Shown: in pieces, positions 5,641 through 5,959 of the stretch | Numbering within the stretch: position 1 is the first letter of the stretch | Layout: each line of letters starts with the position of its first letter | Assembly (NCBI GenBank): GCA_937906775.1 | Contig: CALCUD010000116.1 | Location: 1-5,959 of the forward strand | DNA: 5,959 nt | From: an uncultured Clostridia bacterium | GTDB lineage: Bacteria > Bacillota > Clostridia > Christensenellales > Aristaeellaceae | Direction: 5' to 3' | Made by a program: the position numbers and the translations under genes | The notes under the pieces: generated by a model | What the model was told of the DNA's origin: nothing | The model's database searches: none | The model's input: only the letters and a program-made list of their open reading frames with translations

Positions 5641-5716
5641 GGGAGCATAGCTCAGCTGGGAGAGCATTTGCCTTACAAGCAAAGGGTCACAGGTTCGAGC
5701 CCTGTTGTTCCCACCA
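5641..5716 (+). tRNA. tRNA-Val (anticodon TAC)
   Basis: A complete 76-nt cloverleaf. The acceptor GGGAGCA pairs with TGTTCCC (one G-U), the D-stem is GCTC/GAGC, and the anticodon stem TTTGC/GCAAA encloses CTTACAA, giving TAC for GUA and related Val codons. The T-arm is ACAGG-TTCGAGC-CCTGT. The discriminator is A and the CCA end is encoded. First gene of the cluster. Confidence 0.97.
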
Positions 5717-5724
5717 TTTTATCC

Positions 5725-5801
5725 GGCCCGGTAGCTCAGTTGGTTAGAGCGCCAGCCTGTCACGCTGGAGGTCGTGGGTTCGAGCCCCATCCGGGTCGCC
5801 A
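5725..5801 (+). tRNA. tRNA-Asp (anticodon GTC)
   Basis: A complete 77-nt cloverleaf. The acceptor GGCCCGG pairs with CCGGGTC (one G-U), the anticodon stem CCAGC/GCTGG encloses CTGTCAC, giving GTC, and the T-arm is GTGGG-TTCGAGC-CCCAT. The discriminator G is typical of tRNA-Asp and CCA is encoded. It lies 8 nt after tRNA-Val. Confidence 0.97.
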
Positions 5802-5841
5802 CTTTCCGGTCGGATCCGTTGGCTGTGTTAAGGAGCTTCGT

Positions 5842-5917
5842 GCTGGCGTAGCTCAATTGGCAGAGCAGCTGATTTGTAATCAGCAGGTTGTAGGTTCAAG
5901 TCCCATCGCCAGCTCCA
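5842..5917 (+). tRNA. tRNA-Thr (anticodon TGT)
   Basis: A 76-nt cloverleaf. The acceptor GCTGGCG pairs perfectly with CGCCAGC, the D-stem is GCTC/GAGC, and the anticodon stem GCTGA/TCAGC encloses TTTGTAA, giving TGT for ACA and related Thr codons. The T-arm GTAGG/CCCAT has an A-C mismatch at the middle pair (51-63). The discriminator is T and CCA is encoded. It lies 40 nt after tRNA-Asp. Confidence 0.95.
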
Positions 5918-5942
5918 CCCTTTGGGTCAAGAGGGTTAATAT

Positions 5943-5959
5943 GGGTAGGTTCCCGAGTG
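5943..5959 (+). tRNA. 5' end of a fourth tRNA, probably tRNA-Tyr, cut by the window edge
   Basis: GGGTAGG followed by TTCCCGAGTG has the form of an acceptor strand, positions 8-9 and the start of a D-arm. The CCCGAGTG D-arm start is common in long-variable-arm tRNAs, especially tRNA-Tyr of Bacillota. The anticodon lies outside the window, so the identity is inferred; Ser or Leu cannot be excluded. Confidence 0.6.

Noticed and set aside
5442..5682. Short minus-strand open frames across the pyrR leader and the tRNA region.
   Set aside because: They overlap the attenuator, two promoters and the tRNA-Val gene and show no protein-like features.

Overview
The window looks like a chromosomal segment of a Bacillota bacterium, most likely class Clostridia. 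The supporting signs are the PyrR-type RNA attenuator with a pyrR-uraA pair, the rpsO-pnp order, strong AGGAGG-like ribosome binding sites, and a tRNA cluster with encoded CCA ends. A genus cannot be named from the sequence alone. All five protein genes lie on the minus strand. The tRNA genes lie on the plus strand and start from a promoter that points away from pyrR.

Right to left along the minus strand: a consensus-like promoter (5488-5516) feeds a leader holding a PyrR-binding hairpin, an alternative antiterminator pairing and an intrinsic terminator (5371-5470). Then come pyrR (about 4815-5351) and the uracil permease gene uraA (3382-4749), closed by a terminator (3323-3349). Together these form a pyrimidine-responsive salvage operon: PyrR senses UMP/UTP and terminates transcription of itself and of the uracil importer. 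Next is a small secreted acidic protein of unknown function (2658-3254) with its own strong terminator (2608-2639). Then rpsO (ribosomal protein S15, 2183-2437) follows a leader of about 115 nt that can fold into a three-way junction resembling an S15 autoregulatory site. A perfect 12-bp hairpin and one or two promoter-like sites separate rpsO from pnp. The pnp gene (polynucleotide phosphorylase) runs off the left edge inside its S1 domain after 666 codons.

On the plus strand, a near-consensus promoter (5561-5589) drives tRNA-Val(TAC), tRNA-Asp(GTC), tRNA-Thr(TGT) and the first bases of a fourth tRNA, probably Tyr, cut by the right edge.

Nothing in the window is clearly a new biological system. 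There are no mobile elements, CRISPR arrays or defence genes. The most interesting material is RNA regulation: a legible PyrR attenuator, a probable non-AUG start codon for pyrR, and an rpsO leader whose junction and loop-to-RBS pairing suggest feedback control.
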